Positions 11,051-22,269 of a stretch of DNA of 64,000 nucleotides are shown here, piece after piece. A program made the translations under genes and the position numbers. Source of the DNA: Cydia pomonella (lineage: Eukaryota; Arthropoda; Insecta; Lepidoptera; Tortricidae); NCBI RefSeq assembly GCF_033807575.1, contig NC_084706.1, positions 28,379,204-28,443,203 on the forward strand, in the 5' to 3' direction. A model generated the notes under the pieces. It was given only the letters and a program-made list of their open reading frames with translations. It made no database searches and was not told the DNA's origin. Each line of letters starts with the position of its first letter. Within the stretch, counting starts at the first letter, position 1.

Positions 11051-13364
11051 TCACCACGTACCAGCCTCATTCCTATCGAACACGTCTGTCAAATGGGACT
11101 ATAAGAACAGTAAAGTTCGTAAGCATGATCCTGCACCACCCATCCACGAGGACTTAAAACGGGTTTGCTGAAGGAATGTGTCATCATGTCACATAATAAT
11201 TTCTAGAAAGTAATAAATTCAATGAAATAGGTACCAATTCACATGTGTCAGAAGGTCAGAGGATGGCAGTTTTTTAAAAGACAATGAATTTTGAATATAA
11301 AGGATACTATACATATTTTTTTCAATTTTTTTTTTATCAAACAGTGTCTAATAAGAAAATAAAAAAATGTTTTACGGTAAGTTACATTATTAGCTTTCAT
11401 TTGATACCATTTTCTTCAGAGTGGCATGAAAATTGGAAAAATTATTGAGTGAAGAACCAAATATGTGAAGTATTTAAGAAGATAAAGTGCTTGCTATTTC
11501 AAAGCTAAACAAGAGATACTTGAATTTGTGTAGAATGCTTCTGAGATTTTCGGGCAGTAATCTACAGAAAACTATTTTTGCCTGTACAGTCAGCATCAAT
11601 AGTAACGGATGAAACAAAGCGCCAAAAGTATCTGATATTCTGGATAACTTTTCCAAATATAGATAAATCTTTCAAATTTACGTTCAAAAGTATATTATTT
11701 ATAGTCTTAATTGTTCTACATATAGAACTAAGTATCACTTTTTGTTAAGCTGTTACAAAATGGTAGATACTTTTGAAACCTTGTTATCTAAAAATATCAA
11801 AAAGTAACCTCTGCTTAAACTGAATATTATCGCCCTTAGTACAATGGCATAAACAGATGTTATATTTTAGACGAAATACCTACAAATTACGTTTTCTTGC
11901 TCTCCTCAAAAATTGGTTAAAACCGAAATACAGCAGCACTCCTCTCTGACAGCCGCAAATGCGACATGCCGTAGCCTCGTATGTTTGAACTTTTTCTTAC
12001 TGCACGTTAAATGGGGTTGACCGGTCGAAGTATTTTACAGATGGCGCCAGCATAGGTTTTGTCAGTCCTAACGAGTAGTGTCAGATTCTTGATTTTATTG
12101 TACTTTAAAACACTTTAAGCCAAATTTCAGAACAAAACTAGAGACAATTTAATAGTAAATATTTCATAAATGTTAGAAAATGTAAAAAATGGAATTGCCA
12201 CCTGAGGGCGAAACTCCAAACGCAACATTTCACTCGACAACTCTCGAGTGACTAATTTAACTATTGAGTTTAGGTTTCGAAACGTTTACGAATGTCATAT
12301 TTGAATTTACACTCGCCCGCAGTCAGCGCGTTTGAAAACGGATACATAATATTCTTGTTCAGGGGTCGGCAACAGGCGGCCAGCGAACCTTCCTGGTTAT
12401 TTTTTATAAAATTTATATCAGGTCTACGTCTCTCAAGTCGGCGCGTTCGGAACGCAAATGATCATGACATAGCATGACATGACAGGGACAACATGATTCG
12501 TGGCCTCGCGCTTACAAACATCGATTTTGTTCGTAGTACTACATATAGTAAACACCCCTATAATGGAACAGGCACTAGTAATGGAATGGTATAGACAAAT
12601 CTTGTAAAACAAGTATTTACCATCAGTTTTTAATCGCCGGCAACATTTTACCATAAACAAGAGCCAAAGAGCTGCTTAAGTTTAACTTTTCATTGATACT
12701 TGTTATTTTGAAAATTAATGGCGCCACATAAAACCACAGTTTTTATTGGTTAATAATATTGAAACCAATTGCAGTAGCTTTCATTAAATACATAGAAAAC
12801 ATAAAGGACGAATTGGACATTCAACTTTTAAAGCGTAAAGCGGTAGAAATTTTACAGATGTCGGTGAAATTACAAAAACACTCCAAATTTTCTCTTAAAT
12901 GTTCCATGATTGGTGCCGTTAACATTTTATAATTGTACCTTCTGTACCTAATCTATGGTCTATTCAGATTAACTATATAAGTATCGCGAACCACGAAGAA
13001 AGGGTGCATATTTTTAAACAGCTTGATTGTAGATTTTCATTATCGACAAGTATTGCTACGAGTATCAAGTAAGTAAGGAAAGCGCAAGCCCGTGCGGCAT
13101 TTGAACTCGAGAGTATTGCCGCTGTCGGGAACTTTTTTTGTATCCTTTAAAATGGGTATTTGTTGACAATTGTTGTCGTTGTCAGTCGTCGTTGACATTG
13201 TCGAGTGCTCTTTGCATAATAATAAATTATCAGATATAGTGATAAAGTTGCAAATTATAAACAAAGTGCATTGGCTGCTTAAAGGTTGCCGACAACTGCA
13301 TTTATTCAACCGAAATATAACGCGAACCAATTAAGTGGTGATTTTAATACGCTCGAAGATCCCA
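11051..13364. other. No recognised gene
   Basis: A long AT-rich stretch with only short frames. I found no RT, transposase or splice-bounded exon that I would defend, and no clear repeat boundary. Confidence 0.35.
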
Positions 13365-13520
13365 CATAGGCTGTACTTCGTAATTTGGCCACCTATACCA
13401 CCCAGTTCTACCAACATACGAAAAAGGTAAATTACTGTCAAAATGAGCTATCTTTCGTAACGGACGAGTTTGAGGTTGCATGTCACACTCGCATGTTAAC
13501 TAAAAAGTACAGGTTTTTAG
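13365..13520 (-). repeat. Dispersed repeat, GCATGTTGGCAGACCTGGG family, inverted copy
   Basis: Reverse-complement partner of 9150-9312. On the minus strand it carries ATGTTGGTAGAACTGGGTGG and CAAATTACGAAGTACAGCC. Confidence 0.6.
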
Positions 13521-13596
13521 TTTCCGAGTAGTTTTCTCACCTAACGTCATCGAATAGTTAACGAATATTTTGCTTTCATGATACACTAGACCTTCT

Positions 13597-13787
13597 GTAC
13601 CCCTAGTGTAAATAAATTCGATTTCCAAACGTGACGTACGCGTTTGCGTTTAGTCTCATTTTGTATTGGATTTCGAAAGAGCGCGCCAAGCGGGACGTTT
13701 TGGAAACTCAAAATCCTATACAAAATGAGACTTAACGCAAACGCGTTCGTCACGTTATGATGTCGATCAAAGTTACACTAGGGGTAC
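13597..13787. repeat. Foldback MITE, CCCCTAGTGTA family, copy 2
   Basis: Bounded by GTACCCCTAGTGTAA and its complement TTACACTAGGGGTAC. The core GCGCGCCAAGCGGGACGTT is shared with copies 1, 3 and 4. Closer to copy 3 (46754-46944) than to copy 1, including the shared AAATAAATTCGATTT start and GTCGATCAAA end. Confidence 0.85.
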
Positions 13788-14903
13788 TGGGTAGTTTTAA
13801 GGTAACTTTTCATATTTAATCGAATGTTAAAACCATATAGTTTGTCAGTATGTCGGTGTATAAACAAAATGCAATTCGAATCGAACTTAGAACTTGTATC
13901 CGGAACTTATTTACTGTGCATCCCGTATGCAGATTAGTTGTCAAACTACGAAAAACTTATATTAAAAGACTTTCTATCTTACTGTATTTAGAATAAAGTC
14001 GTAATCCGGAAAACAAGTTGGGGTGTTTTGCTAAAGTTGTGTTAAGTAATTTTGTATTTTATGTTATTAAGTATAAGGTTGAATTTTGATCGGGTTGAGC
14101 TCCGTAGTTGGGGCTTAGAAAAACTCTGGACTAAGTCATTTTAAAGTTGGACGAACAATTTTAATGAACAACTACTGCTTCGTATTTACTACATAGATTA
14201 CTTGCCGTTAGATATTGCATTATGAAGGATTAGCTTATACGGACCCTGACCTATATCCGATAGTTATTCGTCACTACTTATCGTATTTAGGTAGGTATTA
14301 GATAGTTACTTATTAAATATTTTTACTGGTATTATATATTTATAGAAATAAAATTACACACAGGAATAAAACACTTACAGGTTTTTTACAAATTGCTATG
14401 AAAAATTACAAATGCAATCATTTAACTGAAACTAAACTTATTATCTTCAATTTTTTTTTGTTATTGATACACACACGAAAATTTTGGTGAATTAGTGTAG
14501 AAGCACAATAAAACGTTTTTTGTCGACAAAACAACACGCGTCTTGCTCGTTTGACTAATTATATAAGTCTATCAATACATAATTTTAAACTCTATAGGCC
14601 GAAAGGTTAAATTACATTTGTTTAAGTAGGCATTATAAAAGCAGACTGAACTTATTTTAAAATATTAAATATTTCGTTTTCAAAGCCTAGTGTGGGGCCG
14701 CAGGATATCTTTTAAATGTTAATAAGGTTTTTTCTTTTAAATAAACAATTATTATTCTTAGTCTTATAATTGCTGAGGATAACGAAAAATAAAACAGAAG
14801 GACATTTGAAATTTAAAAAGTTACATAACAGCGACAAAGGTGTTTGCACAGAAACTTGTCATCGCACTAACAAAACAAACTAAAAAGCCACAAATTATCT
14901 TCA
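13788..14903. other. No recognised feature
   Basis: AT-rich spacer, no gene or clear repeat. Confidence 0.35.
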
Positions 14904-15517
14904 TATAAATATTATAGGGACATTCTTACATAAATTGACTAAGTCCCACGGTAAGATCAATAAGGCTTATATTGTGGGTACATAGGTATGGTACGGTACG
15001 GTAGACAAAATATAATATACAAATACTTAGATACATAGAAAACATTCATTACTCCGAGGCAAACACCTGTGCTCGTCACACAAATACATTTTTTTTAATA
15101 CTACGTCGGTGGCAAACAAGCATACAGCCTGCCTAAGCAGTATCCGTAGCCTATGTACGCCTGCAACTCCAGAGGAGTTACATGCGCGTTGCCGACCCTA
15201 ACCCCCTCCCACCCTCGTTGAGCTCTGGCAACCTTACTCACCGGCAGGAACACAACACAATGAGTAGGATCTAGTCTTATTTGGCTGCGATTTTCTGTAA
15301 GGTGGAGGTACTTCCCCAGTTGGGCTCTGCTCTAGATCTGGAATGACATCCGCTGTGCTGTGCCCTACCACACAAAGCGAGATGACATTCACAATGCCCA
15401 TACTTCTCTTGTGGACGTATTTTAAGGACATACCCGGGTCCAATGCCCTTACAGGGATTCGAACCCGGGACCATCGGCTTCATAGGCAGGTTCACTACCC
15501 ACTAGGCCAGACCGGTC
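14904..15517 (-). mobile_element. tRNA-derived SINE copy 3, split by a retroposon
   Basis: The 3' part of the SINE lies at 14904-15088 (GACTAAGTCCCACGGTAAG, AACATTCATTACTC) and the tRNA-like head at 15442-15517 (GGGATTCGAACCCGGGACC, CCACTAGGCCAGACCGGTC). Between them sits a complete GGACCCGGG retroposon. The SINE is therefore older than that insertion. Confidence 0.85.
15089..15441 (-). mobile_element. Short retroposon, GGACCCGGGTACGTCC family, copy 2
   Basis: Full-length minus-strand copy inside the SINE. Its 5' end is at 15441 and its A-rich 3' end is the T-run at 15089-15096. Both ends coincide with the family ends seen at 21286-21640 and 29750-30094. Confidence 0.8.
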
Positions 15518-16052
15518 GTCAAATATATCATATTTTTGACAGTCTTCATACGCGCCCTTAAAACACTAAATATTTAAATTTGAACGGTCGTTCAATCTGA
15601 GAGCACCTTGTTGATCGCGAGTTCGTATGCTCCATCTAATGAAAGACATCAATGATTTCCTTGTACGAACTAAGCTGAGTTTTCAAGGAAATTTTATTTA
15701 TTTTTCATGTCCATTTTGTTTGAACATGTGTACTACATAATGTGGTCGTATGTTAAATTTAAAAGTTGTTTAGAGAACTGTTTACGGGATTTTACGGGAA
15801 TTTTGCAAAATATAGGTTTTAGTACCTCTACACTGTACGGTCACGTATGAAAATATACGGACGACAAAGTGCCAAATATATATACACCTTAATATACATA
15901 TTTTTGATACTTTGTTCATATCGATAATACACGGCGTTTATTTTGGCGTTTATTATTTACAAAAAACAGTCAAGTGACCAATTAGAATACGGTTTTCTAT
16001 GTTATTTAAACGTTTTTTTTTTCTTTTAACATAAGGCTCTGGCCACACAGCC
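15518..16052. other. No recognised feature
   Basis: AT-rich spacer without recognised gene or repeat. Confidence 0.35.
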
Positions 16053-16500
16053 GGACGTTTATTGGAAGTCGAGTGCCGAGAGGCTTATTCTGATCTCGTG
16101 CTATATTGTTCTAAAGCCTGACCAGTAATATATGACTACGCGCCATATTGCGGAATTTCATTGGAACTAACTTTTTCATACTAAACTGAACTATCATGAG
16201 AATAACAGCGCCCTCTTGACAATGATCATATATTTCTGGTCGGGCTTTACCTACCAGGCAATGAAGGAAATGTATTCCAAGTGTGAAACATTTCCAAACA
16301 AAGGTCAAGGCTAAATAACACTCGTTGACGGAGGGTTCTAATATTAGCCCCGTTTGCTTCCGACATCTTCCGTCCACACAGTCGGACATTTATTGGTTGT
16401 CGGGTGATGAGGGGCCTAAGCTGATCCCATGTTACATTGATTTACCTACTAGACAATGAAGGAAATCTATTTGAAGAGTAAAACGTTTTTCATGATACAA
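16053..16500. repeat. Diverged local direct repeat
   Basis: CCACACAGCCGGACGTTTAT at 16053 recurs as CCACACAGTCGGACATTTAT at 16375, and CTACCAGGCAATGAAGGAAA near 16251 recurs as CTACTAGACAATGAAGGAAA near 16446. Copy one contains the MITE at 16114-16247; copy two is the empty counterpart. Confidence 0.65.
16114..16247. repeat. TA-flanked MITE with empty-site partner
   Basis: A 134-bp element beginning AAGCCTGACCAGTAATATAT and ending with a near-complement (ATATATTTCTGGTCGGGCTT), flanked by TA at 16112-16113 and 16248-16249. The second copy of the surrounding direct repeat (TTACATTGATTTACCTACTA near 16432) lacks it. Confidence 0.75.
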
Positions 16501-16776
16501 AAAAAAACTCAGAACATAATAAAATATTAAATAGATCTTTAACATTTTTTTTTGCTTAATTAACAGGCTGTCGTAAAAATGTGTGCCTGTGAGTAATTAT
16601 GAATTATTTCTATATTAATAGGAAAAACAAGATGTCTCAACATTTTTGTTATCATTCTGGTACCATGTTTCATAGACTGACGGTAAAGAAATGGAAGGAT
16701 TTCAAAATGTAAGTATGTAAATTTTGGGGCACACTTTTTTATTCTGAATATAAATAAACCGGACCGATATAGTGTT

Positions 16777-17038
16777 ATGGCTCCTCTACACGATGGGCCA
16801 TCATACTGGCCCACTAACATGGGCCAGCGTGTAGAGACGGCGTGGTGTCGGATGGCCTATGGCGCGGCGGGATGGCGATGGGATGGCCACGGTGTCGCTT
16901 TTTCATCCGCAGATCAAAGGTAGTGGGCCAGTGATGGTGCGTACGCATCTACACGTGGCCCATTCCATAGTGCGTGCTCTCAACCATCCCGTGGCCATTT
17001 CGCTGGTTCAGCGCTGGGCCATCGTGTAGAGTAGCCAT
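16777..17038. repeat. MITE, GGCTCCTCTACACGATGG family, long copy
   Basis: Begins ATGGCTCCTCTACACGATGG and ends with the complement (CCATCGTGTAGAGTAGCCAT). The GC-rich interior has many GGGCCA and GGCCCA motifs. The same termini enclose different interiors at 17901-18048 and 46318-46464. Confidence 0.8.
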
Positions 17039-17118
17039 TATATGTACAATGCTTGATTTTTTTTTTATAGGACATTATTATAAATAAATAATCCTTATTT
17101 AATTTAGTTGTTATGTTT

Positions 17119-17215
17119 TATTTATTTAAACTTTATTGCAAAAACAAAGAAAAATGTATAAATGGCGGAATTAATGCCAAAAGGCATTCTTTACCAGTCA
17201 ACCTTTGGGTCAAAC
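17119..17215 (-). mobile_element. LINE 3' end with conserved hairpin
   Basis: On the minus strand: AAAGGTTGACTGGTAAAGA, a hairpin with stem ATGCC/GGCAT (17174-17178 with 17183-17187), then TTCCGCC and TTTGCAATAAAGTTTAAATA. The same layout ends the LINEs at 44514 and 50637. Only the 3' end is present. Confidence 0.7.
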
Positions 17216-17287
17216 AGAGACATGCATGTTGCATGCAGAAGAGATTCATAAATTATTTAACCGAAAAACAAAATATTATATAATATA

Positions 17288-17763
17288 CACCGTGTTTTTT
17301 TAATTTCCGTTAATTGCAATAGTGCATCCCTGAGCTTAAATGAAGTAACATTCTCAAAGACACGGTATTTTAATTAAGTGTGTGTACACTTGCCTTAGGA
17401 CCTGTTTACATATTGATTAGTGTTTAGTACGAGTTCATACATTTTCTAATAAACGTAAGTACTATCTCGGACGATCGGTGTTCGAAATGACATTGATATG
17501 TCACAGTTTTCAATTAGTTAGTTGAGTTAAATGTAATGCCCGCGTTACAACAACGCTATATGAAACGATTAATATAGCGCTATATGAAACGTTTCATATA
17601 GCGTTGTTGTAACCCGGGCAGCGTTACAACAACGCTATATGAAACGTTTAATAACTTTTATTAAAATAGAAATATATATTTTTTAAATTAACTATGCCAT
17701 TTGGTTTCCTTTAACGTACTTACCGATACCCCGAATTTAACGAAATTCAATAAAAACACGGTG
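17288..17763. mobile_element. TA-flanked MITE, CACCGTG termini, copy 1
   Basis: Starts CACCGTGTTTTTTTAATTTC and ends AAATTCAATAAAAACACGGTG, with TA on both sides. No coding. Near its centre is a cluster of inverted repeats, including a perfect 24-base palindrome at 17579-17602 (GCTATATGAAAC and its complement) and two outer GTTACAACAACGCTATATGA copies. Other copies: 51038-51503 and 63743 to the window end. Confidence 0.8.
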
Positions 17764-17900
17764 TAGATAAACATAAGAAAATAAACCTACAAAACTATGA
17801 TCAAATACTATTATGTTGTATCTTCTTGCTGTGTTACTTTTTCCTATTTAACCATTTGTTTACTCCATGTTATTTTATGTTTTTCTTCTTCTTGTCTGTT

Positions 17901-18048
17901 ATGGCTCCTCTACACGATGGCCCAGCGTAGGCCAGTCCTAGGGACGCATTTATGCGTTAGAGGGAGCAAGTGATATTGCTATCTCATTTCACCGCATAGC
18001 TGCGTCCCTTGGACTGGCCTACGCTGGGCCATCGTGTAGAGGAGCCAT
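17901..18048. repeat. MITE, GGCTCCTCTACACGATGG family, short copy
   Basis: ATGGCTCCTCTACACGATGG to its complement, 148 bp. The inner arms GCGTAGGCCAGTCC and GGACTGGCCTACGC are complementary. Nearly the same interior as 46318-46464 but inverted. Confidence 0.85.
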
Positions 18049-18468
18049 TACCTTCCATGATTCTTCTCACTTGATGGTCTCATCGGTAGATCAGCGCTGG
18101 AAGCCACCAGCAACATGCTGAGATGAGGGCATTTCGCGGCACTTAACACTTTTTACGTTTTTGTATATTATGTGATATGTCTTGTTTGTGTTTACGACTA
18201 AAAATAATTCTACTTATATTAAATTCTATTCTAAGTAACTTTAAAAATCCCAAATTTGTTAAAAAGGTAGTGTATAAGATGAAATCTGTGCCATATGATT
18301 AATATACGACGCACGTAACAGAACGTAGTACCAACTAAAGTTATAGAGAGGTGCATAAATTAGGAATTTAACGCGAGCTTCTTAAGTAAGCTTTAGCCAC
18401 GCTTTGTTGCAGGCGCAGATCACCTCCCAATAGATCCCGCATTACTTTAAATATCACCTAGTGTCTAG
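18049..18468. other. No recognised feature
   Basis: AT-rich spacer; no gene seen. Confidence 0.35.
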
Positions 18469-18613
18469 CAGTGGCGGATCGTTCAAAGAACTCGATTCCC
18501 ACCGGCTTGTCTAAACTTCAGCCCGTTGAGTACTTTCACGATCGGTTCATGGAGAAAAGGAAAGCAAAATTAGCTCCGGGTTCCCTACGAATGTTTGTGA
18601 CGCGCCGCCACTG
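18469..18613. mobile_element. Small hAT-type MITE with 8-bp target duplication
   Basis: Begins CAGTGGCGGATC and ends GCGCCGCCACTG. The flanks GTGTCTAG (18461-18468) and GTATCTAG (18614-18621) agree at 7 of 8 positions, the duplication length expected of hAT transposases. CAGTGGCGG is a typical hAT start. No coding capacity in 145 bp. Confidence 0.75.
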
Positions 18614-18735
18614 GTATCTAGATAAAGTTACAAGAATATAAAGAAATACAGAATCATGGACAGATGAAAGCATCTTATTATCTAGATCCGTTGTTGATAC
18701 TGTCACTTACGTCTAGATGATCACAGCTCACACAA

Positions 18736-19056
18736 GAAGCGCCGGTGGTCTAGCGGTAAGAGCATGTGACTTGGAATCCGGAGGTCGCGGGTTCAAACCC
18801 CGGCTCGTACCAATGAGTTTTTCGGAACTTATGAACGAAATATTATTTGATATTTACCAGTCGCTTGGTAAAGGAAAACACCGTGAGGAAACCGGACTAA
18901 TCCCAACAAGGCTTAGTTTACTCTCTGGGTTGGAGGGTCAGATGACAGTCGCTTTCGAAAAAAACTAGTGCATATGTCAAATCTTGGGATTAGTTGTCAA
19001 GCGGACCCCAAGGTCCCATGAGCCGTGGCAAAAAGCCGGGACAACGCGAGGAAGCA
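18736..19056 (+). mobile_element. tRNA-derived SINE with perfect 17-bp target duplication
   Basis: The head has an A-box-like TGGTCTAGCGGTAAGAGC and B-box GGGTTCAAACCCC, like a tRNA, followed by a body with CCGTGAGGAAACCGG, GGATTAGTTGTCAAGCGGAC and GCCGTGGCAAAAAGCCGGGA. It is flanked by GATCACAGCTCACACAA at 18719-18735 and 19057-19073. A diverged, 5'-shortened relative is at 34092-34392. The perfect duplication indicates recent insertion. Confidence 0.9.
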
Positions 19057-19429
19057 GATCACAGCTCACACAATTCAAACACACACAGGTTCAAAGTTGT
19101 TAAAAATTACACTCCTTTAAGACGTTTAAGAGGCTCACAAACTCGCTCCCAAAAAGCCCCTTCCATACAATCGAAGTCTCGTTTTAAAACGATATGTTTA
19201 AAATAAATATAACTTGCCATGAACATTTACGTATCATATGCACATCTGTCTGGTATTAGTTTTCAATGTTAAAAACTAATGCGTTAATTATATGTTACGT
19301 AAATATTTTAAATAAAGAATATAGATAACATAGATAACATAGATAAAGCGCGGCTTTTTGGCGTTAGGTTCATGTCACTCTTGAGCGTAACGAGGTAATA
19401 AACGCACAAAGCTACCTCCGGGCCAATTC

Positions 19430-19577
19430 AAACAATGCTTATAAGAAGTCACAGCGGTACGATACCGATCTGTCAGTGTCAAAAGTGACATTTCTTCAAC
19501 CAAAAAACGTTACTTTTGGTACTGACAGAACATTATCGTACCGCTGTGACTTCTTATAAGCATTATTCGAATCGGGC
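19430..19577. repeat. Foldback MITE, AATGCTTATAAGAAGTCACA arms
   Basis: Left arm AATGCTTATAAGAAGTCACA then GCGGTACGAT; the right arm is the exact complement of that stretch. Outer ends GGGCCAATTCAAAC and ATTCGAATCGGGC are near-complements. Confidence 0.8.
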
Positions 19578-19710
19578 GTTTTTCTTTACAATATTAATAA
19601 GAAAGAACATGGAGACCTGGTTAAACTGAACGACGAAGCTATCAAGTGGATTAATTATCTGGGGTTAGATTTATGATTTTTCTGTATCTATATAAATTAA
19701 TGCCATATGA

Positions 19711-19855
19711 TTACAATACAATACAAATTCTCTTTATTGCACAACCTCTAAAAAAATGTACATGGAAACACATATAATAGATGAAGATAGAGGTAGAAAA
19801 CAGACGGCCTTATCGCTACAGAGCGATCTCTTCCAGACAACCTTTAATTAGGAGA
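19711..19855 (-). mobile_element. LINE 3' end with conserved hairpin
   Basis: Minus strand: AAAGGTTGTCTGGAAGAG, hairpin ATCGCT/AGCGAT (19812-19817 with 19822-19827), AAGGCCGTCTG, a spacer, then TGCAATAAAGAGAATTTG and an ATTGT-type tail. Homologous to 49141-49475 and 53315-53430. No coding part remains. Confidence 0.7.
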
Positions 19856-20423
19856 AATGAAACTTAACTAATTAGGAGGTGCAAAAAAACTAAATAGCAG
19901 TAGAGAAAACACCTTTAAAATGTAAGTCTAGAACAGTAAGACAATACATATACATACATACTACTTACATAATTATATACCTACATATATACATATATAC
20001 AATACTATATAATTATTGCCAAAAGTGATAACCACTGATTAAGTGATTTTAAGTGATTAAATAAAAATAAAAGGATGAGACCGACTGATTTATGATAACA
20101 AATGATCTATCTAGTAGTACACGGTGATCTGAGATTGTAACTCAACTTTAAGTCAAAGTTAACCACTAACTCCTGTAAAGCACCGTTAGCATATGCATAA
20201 TATGCATAACCATAATATGCAAAAGCATATAACTGAAAGTTACACGGTCTCACGGACGTGTTAAACTTTACAGTCCTAAGTTTGCGTAGTCGCTAACTGC
20301 GCTTTTCGTTGTAAGATGTGCAGTTTTGCCCGAAATTTGACAAAAACAAAGGATTAGGCACGATTATGCAGGATTATTATTTATTTATTTATACAAGGAA
20401 TTCCAACAGCTATAAAAAATACA
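19856..20423. other. No recognised gene
   Basis: AT-rich. Clusters of ATACATATA near 19945-20000 and CATAATATGC repeats near 20193-20230. A TTTATTTATTTATACAAGG start near 20383 may be a reversed LINE tail split by the next MITE. Confidence 0.35.
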
Positions 20424-20427
20424 TTAA

Positions 20428-20770
20428 GGTGGTTCGATTTCCATACAAAAAACGATTGCGTTTTATGAAGTCATTACACACTATTACTACGTAAATATGT
20501 GCGCATCTATCTACTTTCGACTATTCGTTTGCGCTAAATTGATAGAAAAACTATGTTTCATACAGAAACCACGCAAAAAACGTTATTTTGGTGTTACTTT
20601 GATAGAAAAATATAACGTTTTTTGCGTGATTTCTGTATGAAACATAGTTTTTCTATCAATTTAGCGCAAACTAATAGTCGAAAGTAGATAGATGCGCACA
20701 TATTTATCTAGTAATAGTGTGTAAGGACTTCATAAAACGCAATCGTTTTTTGTATGGAAATCGAACCACC
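20428..20770. mobile_element. 343-bp foldback MITE flanked by TTAA
   Basis: Left end GGTGGTTCGATTTCCATAC, right end its complement. Arms of about 160 bases pair almost throughout (few mismatches) around a loop of roughly 25 bases near 20595. TTAA lies on both sides (20424-20427, 20771-20774), as in piggyBac-type insertions, though a TA-targeting element is also possible. No coding. Confidence 0.85.
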
Positions 20771-20984
20771 TTAAACTTTTTAGATAGTAGTTACAGAGCC
20801 AATTACAGGAACTCGCGAATAGAAACTGTATATATACTTATAAAATATAAAGATATTAAAATATGAAATATATCAAGGTTACAATTAATAAAAAAAAGAG
20901 AGAGACCAAAAAATAGATATAGAGATTAGGAGGACTATACACTTGAAAATAAATGGAAATTACACTTGATTTTTACAAGCTTTT

Positions 20985-21270
20985 ATTTAACTTGCCCTGT
21001 TAGTATGTATGTTATTTTGTTAGGGTTAAATCTTGGAAGCTATATTTGACCCACTTCCCGATTTCCAATGAAGCTGAAAATTTGCATACTTAAGTTGGGT
21101 GACAATGCAATATTATGGCACCATCAAGCGGATTTGATGATGGAGACAGGAGGTGGCCATAGGAACTCTGTGATTATATTTGTGGTTTTTAGAATTGTGT
21201 CAATGAGTATAATTGCTCGTGGTAAGAGAAGTATATAGTTAGCGATAAAAGCTTATTTTTCTTATTTTCT
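20985..21270 (+). repeat. Interspersed repeat, ATGGAGACAGGAGG family, copy 1
   Basis: Contains TTGACCCACTTCCCGATTTC, GCTGAAAATTTGCATAC, CAATGCAATATTATGGCACC and GATGGAGACAGGAGGT, then CGATAAAAGCTT. Copies: 23227-23405 (plus), and on the minus strand at 28795-29060 and 31070-31340. No protein frame is conserved; class unknown. Confidence 0.7.
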
Positions 21271-21285
21271 CATCCTTCACCTTCT

Positions 21286-21640
21286 GGACCCGGGTACGTC
21301 CTTAAACTACGTCCAAAAGAGAGGTATGGGCATTGTGAATGTCATCTCGCTTTGTGTGGCAGGGCACAGTCAGCGGATGTCATTCCAGATCTAGAGCAGA
21401 GCCCAACTGGGGAAGTACCTCCATCTTACAGAAAACAGCAGCCAAATAACACTAGACCCTACTCATAGTGTTGTGTTCCTGCCGGTGAGTAAGGTTGCCA
21501 GAGCTCAACTAGGGGGGGCGGGTTTAGGGTCGGCAACGCGCATGTAACTCCTCTGGAGTTGCAGGCGTACATAGGCTACGGAGACTACCATCAGGCGGCC
21601 CGTATGCTTGTTTGCCACCGACGTAGTATATTAAAAAAAA
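21286..21640 (+). mobile_element. Short retroposon, GGACCCGGGTACGTCC family, copy 3
   Basis: Complete plus-strand copy from GGACCCGGG to GCCACCGACGTAGTATATT and a run of A. It follows closely on the repeat at 20985-21270. Confidence 0.8.
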
Positions 21641-21761
21641 ATATATTAAGAAGAGAAGATATTGAACTCAAAAACGGTTGGACCGATCATGTGCGGTATA
21701 GTTTTTTTTTTTAAGTATTAATTAAGCTTTTGCTTTAGGATTTTTTCATATATTATGTTAA

Positions 21762-22017
21762 AATAAATAAATAATAAATAAATAAATATTATAGGACATT
21801 ATTACACAAATTGACTAAGTCCCACAGTAAGCTCAATAAGGCTTGTGTTGAGGGTACTTAGACAACGATATATATAATATATAAATATTTATTAAATACT
21901 TAAATACATAGAAAACACCCATGACTCAGGAACAAATATCCATGCTCATCACACAAATAAATGCCCTTACCAGGATTTGAACCCGAGACCATCTACCCAC
22001 TAGGCCAAACTGATCGT
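21762..22017 (-). mobile_element. tRNA-derived SINE (HaSE-like), copy 4
   Basis: Very close to copies 1 and 38522-38796, including the CAACGATATATATAATATAT tract. The tRNA-like head has lost about 20 bases between GACCATC and TACCCACTAGG, removing the segment that other copies have there. Confidence 0.8.
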
Positions 22018-22269
22018 CAAGTTATGATTAAAAATATACATATTTTTTTTTTCATTTCCTTCCGATTATTTCTGAAAATATTCACTTTATTAAGAAATGG
22101 TTATTGAAGACTCATAAGTCTTTGTTTTGAAAGATAATATCCAAGTATACCTCACACCATTACCTCAAAGCGCAAAAATCTTTAAAAAAAAAACAGTTGT
22201 ATGGGAGGTAGAAAACCTTTTTTTTGCTGTTTTTACTTTACCGTTCTGTAGCCATTCATGGTTTATATA

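Noticed and set aside
13040..13330. 96-residue minus-strand frame with cysteines
   Set aside because: No motif, no sister copy, no splice or promoter context; composition fits noise.
18736..18815. tRNA gene with intact A and B boxes
   Set aside because: It continues into a SINE body and is bounded by a 17-bp target duplication.
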